From the NCBI GenBank assembly GCA_947377285.1, contig CANCFT010000021.1, forward strand, positions 1-56,773: DNA of 56,773 nucleotides, in the 5' to 3' direction. The notes under the pieces are model-generated. The model ran no database searches. It worked only from the letters and a program-made list of their open reading frames with translations, and was not told the origin of the DNA. This DNA comes from Bacteriovoracaceae bacterium (GTDB taxonomy: Bacteria; Bdellovibrionota; Bacteriovoracia; Bacteriovoracales; Bacteriovoracaceae). A program made the position numbers and the translations under genes. Below are positions 52,351 through 56,773 of the stretch, piece by piece; within the stretch, counting starts at the first letter, position 1, and each line of letters opens with the position of its first letter.

Positions 52351-53247
52351 ATGAATCAAATTTTTCAAATCATAGTTTCAGGAAGTATTCAGGGCATAAT
52401 TTATGCCCTGATCGCTTTTGGATATAACCTCACTTTTTCAACTTCTAAAACCATTAATTTTTCCTTGGGAAATGTAATGATGTTAGGTGGTGTTATAGGT
52501 TTTTCACTTTATGTCGACATTCATTCAGGTAATCTTTTAGGTCACTCCTATTTATTTCCCATCATAGGTGTACTCGTAGCAGGGATGATTGCTGGAACAG
52601 CAATTCATAAATTTGCGATCGAGCCCTCTTTAAAATTAAAATCAGAATTTACATGGGTCCTAGCGACACTGGCAGTTGGAATTATCATTAAAAATGCCGT
52701 TGAACAAATTTGGTCAACTGGGGATTTTAGATTTCCATCTCCATTAGGAGATGTACCCTTTAGAATATTTGGAACTGGGATTTATCCTCAGGAAATTTTA
52801 TTAGTAGTCGTTGCGACAATTATTGTCTTTGGTGTAGAAAGTTTTAAAAAATACACAATCTATGGCAAGGCCATACAAGCAGTTAGTGAAGATAAAGAAA
52901 CAGCTTCTTTGATGGGAATTCCTCAACACCAAGTGGTTCGAATATCATTTATTCTAAGTGCAACAATTGCCACTATTGCTGGACTTTTAGTTGCTCCACT
53001 TACTTTTGTTTCAGCTTCAATGGGCTCGAGCCTTGGGATAAAGGCATATGCCGTCTCAATTATCGGAGGCCTTGAATCTGGAAAAGGTTTAGTGGTCGGT
53101 GGTTTAATTTTAGGAATTTCAGAATTTTTCACGGCCCGCTATATTTCATCGGGATATAAAGAATTGCCAGGATTTATTATTTTGATCCTCGTTATTTTAA
53201 TTAAGCCCAACGGCTTATTTGGAAAAACGATGATAAAAAAGGTATAA
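52351..53247 (+). CDS. livH: Amino-acid ABC transporter permease LivH
   Basis: Inner-membrane permease of 298 aa with about eight hydrophobic segments. Family motifs: IYALIAFGYNLTFSTSKTINFSLGNVMMLGG near residues 18-48, and GKAIQAVSEDKETASLMGI near 170, the EAA-like loop that contacts the ATPases, followed by the SFILSATIATIAGLL helix. The C-terminus VILIKPNGLFGK is the usual LivH ending. Ribosome site is weak (AAGAAGC well upstream). 30 bp after livK and 5 bp before the LivM-LivG fusion. Exports nothing itself; forms the channel with LivM. Confidence 0.94.
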   Translation: MNQIFQIIVSGSIQGIIYALIAFGYNLTFSTSKTINFSLGNVMMLGGVIGFSLYVDIHSGNLLGHSYLFPIIGVLVAGMIAGTAIHKFAIEPSLKLKSEFTWVLATLAVGIIIKNAVEQIWSTGDFRFPSPLGDVPFRIFGTGIYPQEILLVVVATIIVFGVESFKKYTIYGKAIQAVSEDKETASLMGIPQHQVVRISFILSATIATIAGLLVAPLTFVSASMGSSLGIKAYAVSIIGGLESGKGLVVGGLILGISEFFTARYISSGYKELPGFIILILVILIKPNGLFGKTMIKKV

Positions 53248-53252
53248 TTTAA

Positions 53253-55082
53253 ATGAACAATAAAGTTTTCAAGAGTTTTAAATATCTCATCTATTTCTTG
53301 CCCTTACTCCTGCCTATATTTGTTCATAATGAGTATTATGTTCATGGAATTTTAGGTCGAATTATAATTTATACTATTTTAGTTGCCTCTTTGGATATCG
53401 TTACCGGATACATTGGTGATATTTCGATTGGCCATGCAGGACTTTTTGCTGTTGGAGCTTATACAATGGCCGTCTTTAATTCGACTGCTATTGCAAATGC
53501 AGGTGGATCAATTCATTTATTTTATGAATGGCCATTTCTGGCTTCTCTTGTAATGGCGGTGATAATCACAGCTATTTTTGGTTTTATTTTGGGGTTTCCT
53601 TCTCTTCGATCATCTGGGCCATACCTGGCCGTGACAACCATTGCTTATGGAATTATTATTTATACCATTATTAATGAACAAGAAAACCTGACAAATGGAA
53701 CTAAGGGAATTCAAATGACTCCGCTTAAAATCGGGTCTCTTTCTCTCGATGGAAATAATTATCTCTGGGTCATTTACCCTTGTTTACTTCTGGTCATGTA
53801 TATTAAAAATAATCTTGCACAAAGTTTTTGGGGCAGGGCCTTTGAAGCGATCAAATTCAGTAGTATCGCTGCTGAAAGTTGTGGGATATCAAAGTCATAT
53901 TTTAAAATCTCTGCCTTTGTTTTATCTGCTGGAATTGCAGGCCTTGCTGGAGGTCTTTTTACTCACCTTGATAATTATATTGCTCCCAATACTTTTTCTC
54001 TTGATTTCTCTATCCTGGCACTCATGGCACTCATTTTTGGCGGAGTTAGATCTGCATTGGGAAATATAATAGGAATGACCTTAGTCGTAATCCTCCCTGA
54101 TCTTTTCACTTGGTTTAAAGATTACCGTTTAATGGTTTTTGGAATTCTTTTATTATTAGTTTTATTCTTTTTACCCAATGGAATCGCTGGACTTGTGAGA
54201 GAAACTTTTGAGAAATTATTTCCAAAAAAAATCAATACAAAATACGACCTTCTAAAACTTAAAAATATCGGTGAGCAAATTTCTTTATTTGATTCTCAAA
54301 AAGCTAGCTCTGTCACACCGCTAAAACTAGAGTCACTGGAAATGCGCTTTGGAGGCTTAGTGGCCGTCAATCAATTAGAGTTAGTTGTTAAACCTGGAAC
54401 TATCCATGGGCTTATGGGGCCAAATGGTTCAGGAAAATCAACAACAATAAATTTAATTACTGGTCTCTATAAACCAACCAATGGAAAAGTTATTATATTT
54501 GATCAGCTGGCAAATGAAGTCGCTCCTAATAAAAGGGCGGGCCTAGGAATTGCGAGAACATTTCAAAACCTACAACTCTTTTCAGATTTAACTGTTTTAG
54601 AAAATGTACTTGTTGGTCTTCATACTCATTATAAATCGTCTCTTTTTTCAATTTTGTTAGGTTTACCAAATGTTCAAAATGAAGAGCTACACCATCAAGC
54701 AGAATGTTTAAAATGGCTAGAATTTGTTGGTCTTTCTCATTTAGCTTTAGAGAAGGCTAAAAACTTGGCCTATGGTCAAGCTCGCCGATTAGAAATTGCC
54801 CGAGCACTTGCCATGCGACCAAAACTTTTACTTTTAGATGAACCTGCTGCAGGTTTAACAACTACTGAAATTGAAGAATTTAATTCCATCATTTTAAAAG
54901 TTAAAGAGCATGGTATTTCAGTATTATTGATTGAGCACCATATGGATATGATCATGAAAATTTCTGATGAAATTACAGTTTTGGACTTTGGTAAAAAAAT
55001 TGCGGGTGGAATTCCGAGTGTGGTTCAAAAAAATACGTTAGTCATTCAAGCTTACTTAGGTAGCGAAGGCGAAGGAGCTTAG
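53253..55082 (+). CDS. LivM-LivG fusion: permease and ATPase in one chain
   Basis: Residues 1-325 are a LivM permease (IVTGYIGDISIGHAGLFAVGAY near 52, SLRSSGPYLAVTTIAYG near 120, ending LPNGIAGLVRE). A linker of about 25 residues leads to a LivG ATPase (350-609) with Walker A GPNGSGKST (Lys395), the LivG-type RTFQNLQLF and LENVLVGLHTH, signature NLAYGQARRLEIARAL and Walker B LLLLDEPAAGL, then the IEHHMDM switch His. The signature reads AYGQARR in place of the usual AYGQQRR. LivM and LivG are normally separate genes. Next gene LivF begins 2 bp later. Confidence 0.94.
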   Translation: MNNKVFKSFKYLIYFLPLLLPIFVHNEYYVHGILGRIIIYTILVASLDIVTGYIGDISIGHAGLFAVGAYTMAVFNSTAIANAGGSIHLFYEWPFLASLVMAVIITAIFGFILGFPSLRSSGPYLAVTTIAYGIIIYTIINEQENLTNGTKGIQMTPLKIGSLSLDGNNYLWVIYPCLLLVMYIKNNLAQSFWGRAFEAIKFSSIAAESCGISKSYFKISAFVLSAGIAGLAGGLFTHLDNYIAPNTFSLDFSILALMALIFGGVRSALGNIIGMTLVVILPDLFTWFKDYRLMVFGILLLLVLFFLPNGIAGLVRETFEKLFPKKINTKYDLLKLKNIGEQISLFDSQKASSVTPLKLESLEMRFGGLVAVNQLELVVKPGTIHGLMGPNGSGKSTTINLITGLYKPTNGKVIIFDQLANEVAPNKRAGLGIARTFQNLQLFSDLTVLENVLVGLHTHYKSSLFSILLGLPNVQNEELHHQAECLKWLEFVGLSHLALEKAKNLAYGQARRLEIARALAMRPKLLLLDEPAAGLTTTEIEEFNSIILKVKEHGISVLLIEHHMDMIMKISDEITVLDFGKKIAGGIPSVVQKNTLVIQAYLGSEGEGA

Positions 55083-55084
55083 AG

Positions 55085-55810
55085 ATGCTTGAAGTTAAAA
55101 ATTTAGTCGTAGCCTATGGTGGTATCGTGGCCGTTAGAGGTGTGAGTCTTATAGTTAATCCTGGAGAGCTAGTCGCAATCATTGGGGCCAATGGTTCGGG
55201 AAAAACTTCTCTTTTGAGATGTATATCAGGGCTTATCACTCCACGCTCTGGTGAAGTCTATATCAATCAGACATTGGCAAACGAAATTCCGTCTCATAAA
55301 AGAGTTAGTATGGGATTAGCTCATTGCCCAGAAGCCAGAAAAATATTTGCTCAACAAAGTGTGCTTGATAATCTTATTCTTGGAGCTTTTGTAAGAACTA
55401 AGAAAGAAAAAATGTCTAAAATTCATGAGACGGTGGAAGAAATTTTTACGATTTTTCCAAAACTCAAAGAACGCCAACTTCAACAAGCAGGAACTCTTTC
55501 TGGTGGTGAACAACAAATGCTAGCAATTGGTCGAGCATTAATGCTAAAGCCACAAACTCTGATTCTTGATGAACCTTCCATGGGTCTTGCTCCAGTTATT
55601 ATTGATGAAATGTTTAATGTGATAGAAAATATTAAAAAAACTAAAACGACTTCTATTTTACTTGTAGAGCAACTGGCCTACAGAGCACTTAAGGTTGCTG
55701 ATAGAGCCTATGTTTTAGAGCAAGGGCTTGTTCGTTTAGAAGGAAATGCTAAAGAGTTATTAATTAATCCTGAAGTAAAGGCCGCTTACCTTGGAGTCAA
55801 TGCTCACTAA
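55085..55810 (+). CDS. livF: Amino-acid ABC transporter ATPase LivF
   Basis: Second cytoplasmic ATPase of the Liv importer, 241 aa. LEVKNLVVAYGGIVAVRGVSLIV at the start; Walker A GANGSGKTS near residue 37; LivF-specific AHCPEARKIFAQQSVLDNLILGAF near 80; signature LSGGEQQMLAIGRALM near 138; Walker B LILDEPSMGLAP near 158; switch VEQLAYRAL near 195, where Gln-Leu follow the Glu and the usual His is absent, as in other LivF. It ends the transporter operon. 130 bp without a gene follows before the barrel gene. Confidence 0.95.
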   Translation: MLEVKNLVVAYGGIVAVRGVSLIVNPGELVAIIGANGSGKTSLLRCISGLITPRSGEVYINQTLANEIPSHKRVSMGLAHCPEARKIFAQQSVLDNLILGAFVRTKKEKMSKIHETVEEIFTIFPKLKERQLQQAGTLSGGEQQMLAIGRALMLKPQTLILDEPSMGLAPVIIDEMFNVIENIKKTKTTSILLVEQLAYRALKVADRAYVLEQGLVRLEGNAKELLINPEVKAAYLGVNAH

Positions 55811-55941
55811 GATTAAATCTCTAATCTAAATCATCTTCCATTTACTAAGCACAATCATTTTTAAAACTAATTTAAAAAATATTCACTCGATATTTTGAAG
55901 TTCAGTATGAATTTACATAATAACGAACTGGAGATTTTTTA

Positions 55942-56562
55942 ATGAAAAAATTAACTACGATTGCCTTTCTTGCCTTAATGACTACTAACGCTTTTGCCGA
56001 TGGACAAGTTTTTTATCGATATGGATTATCTTCGCTCACAACAAGCAGAGGAAGCCAAATTTTTACGGATGTGAATGGAACTTCTGGTAAAAATGATGAT
56101 AAGTCAGGCAAAGGTTTAGGTGCAGGCTTAGATTTAAAGCTTATGAATTGCCCACTTTTTCCAACTAACTCAGTGGCCGGGGAAATTTTTGTCGACTATA
56201 ACCGATTTTCACATAAAACCGTAGTCAATGCCATTGGCCATGTTGCTGGTTTGAGTTCTGTTCCAAGAGAAGTTTCAGTTTCAGAATTAGCTGTTGTCAT
56301 CGCTCCTAAATACCGCTTTGAAGGATTAGGAAATTTTCGTCCTTGGATTATTCCAGCTGGTTTAGCCTTTATGGTTAATTCACCTCCTTCAGACACAACT
56401 AATTATCTTGATGTCGGTTACCATGTTGGTGCTGGAGCAGAATATATGGTTGTTAAAGAACTATCAGTTGGAGTTGATTACCGCTATACAATTGGCTCTG
56501 GAGACCCACAATTAAAAGTGAAGTATTCTAGTTTTGGTGCAAACCTTGGAATTAATTTCTAA
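55942..56562 (+). CDS. Small outer-membrane beta-barrel protein (206 aa)
   Basis: A signal peptide ends NAFADGQ near residue 20. Amphipathic strands recur (GQVFYRYGLSSL, GLGAGLDLKLM, EIFVDYNRFSH, ELAVVIAPKYRFEG, HVGAGAEYMVVKELSVGVDYRY), with long polar loops. The protein ends GANLGINF with a terminal Phe, the outer-membrane insertion signal. GGAG is nine bases before the ATG. It lies between the transporter and the terminator facing flagellin. Barrel fold is likely; function is unknown. Similar in kind to the two other barrels in the window, but I see no close similarity. Confidence 0.72.
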   Translation: MKKLTTIAFLALMTTNAFADGQVFYRYGLSSLTTSRGSQIFTDVNGTSGKNDDKSGKGLGAGLDLKLMNCPLFPTNSVAGEIFVDYNRFSHKTVVNAIGHVAGLSSVPREVSVSELAVVIAPKYRFEGLGNFRPWIIPAGLAFMVNSPPSDTTNYLDVGYHVGAGAEYMVVKELSVGVDYRYTIGSGDPQLKVKYSSFGANLGINF

Positions 56563-56610
56563 ATAAAAAAAAGACCTTCCATAGGAAGGCCTTCTTTTTT
56601 TAATTTTTTT
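56563..56610. terminator. Bidirectional intrinsic terminator
   Basis: AAGACCTTCC at 56571-56580 and GGAAGGCCTT at 56584-56593 form a 10-pair hairpin (one mismatch or wobble) with a 3-nt loop. It has an A-run before and a T-run after, so it can stop transcripts from both the barrel gene and the convergent flagellin gene. Confidence 0.82.
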
Positions 56611-56627
56611 AAAATCAAATCTGCAAA

Positions 56628-56773
56628 TCAACCTAAAAGTTTCAAGGCCGCTTGTCCTTGAGAGTTCGCTTGCGCTAACACTGAAGTTCCTGCAGAAGTT
56701 AAGATGTTCATCTTAGTGTTTTTAGCCGATTCAGCAGCAAAGTCAGTATCTCTAATTCGAGAGTTTGCAGCAG
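56628..56773 (-). CDS. Flagellin, C-terminal end (partial)
   Basis: The last 48 codons of a flagellin, cut by the window edge. The sequence reads [20 protein letters not shown], then [19 protein letters not shown], then QAALKLLG and TGA. This is the conserved D0 C-terminal helix of bacterial flagellins: SRIRDxDFAxE, the A-Q-A-N motif, and the final LLG. It packs in the filament core and acts as an export and assembly element. The rest of the gene lies beyond 56773. Confidence 0.95.
   Translation of the reverse strand, partial: AANSRIRDTDFAAESAKNTKMNILTSAGTSVLAQANSQGQAALKLLG

Noticed and set aside
1..56773. Prophage, transposon, toxin-antitoxin, restriction or CRISPR-Cas loci
   Set aside because: No integrase, transposase, phage structural, Cas or restriction motifs, and no IS-type terminal repeats were seen. 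Base composition appears uniform.

Overview
The window is one contiguous, low-GC (mid-30s percent by eye), densely coded Gram-negative chromosome segment. There is no rRNA, tRNA, phage, IS or CRISPR. Many secreted proteins, lipoproteins and small outer-membrane barrels, a flagellin tail at the right edge, and amino-acid-based carbon metabolism suggest a Bdellovibrionota/Bacteriovoracia-type (predatory or predator-related) bacterium. That assignment is inferred from style and gene content, not from a marker gene.

Layout. (1) 0.1-9.3 kb: lineage-specific envelope proteins. A three-gene unit encodes a 1043-aa exported helical protein, a 772-aa lipoprotein-like gluzincin protease and a 223-aa exported protein; small exported proteins follow. 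(2) 9.4-12.9 kb, minus strand: two-subunit class I fumarase, whose alpha subunit carries a histone-H1-like lysine tail, then acetoacetyl-CoA synthetase. (3) 13.0-16.3 kb: a UvrD/Rep-type helicase and an orphan PAS histidine kinase. (4) 16.4-17.0 kb: two small lipoproteins, one Bor-like. (5) 17.1-23.3 kb, minus strand: a leucine-degradation (liu) operon with methylcrotonyl-CoA carboxylase, methylglutaconyl-CoA hydratase, HMG-CoA lyase and another crotonase. Its biotin subunit is split from the carboxylase by one in-frame stop codon. (6) 23.4-36.1 kb: large exported proteins (892 and 1099 aa), a subtilase-like protein, acetyl-CoA synthetase, a Nudix-MBL fusion and small exported proteins. (7) 36.2-55.8 kb: an aromatic amino-acid catabolic region. 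It holds indolepyruvate/arylpyruvate ferredoxin oxidoreductase and 4-hydroxyphenylpyruvate dioxygenase (divergent), then a long plus-strand run: EthD, PaaF, PaaG, a PaaA-like diiron protein, PaaH in two genes, PaaJ, a secreted metzincin, an aldehyde dehydrogenase, a GST and a LivK-H-MG-F ABC importer. (8) 55.9 kb to the end: a small barrel and the flagellin C-terminus.

How the genes fit together (inference): imported branched-chain and aromatic amino acids are transaminated elsewhere. Leucine carbon runs through liu to acetoacetate and acetyl-CoA, with acetoacetate reactivated by AacS. Phenylpyruvate is converted directly to phenylacetyl-CoA by the ferredoxin oxidoreductase, so PaaK is not needed, and it is degraded by a reduced Paa set to acetyl-CoA and succinyl-CoA. 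Hydroxyphenylpyruvate goes to homogentisate. Fumarase and Acs connect these products to central metabolism. The most unusual points are the PaaA-like oxygenase without PaaB-E nearby, the split PaaH and split carboxylase, and a strong terminator hairpin embedded in the signal-peptide region of the subtilase-like gene.
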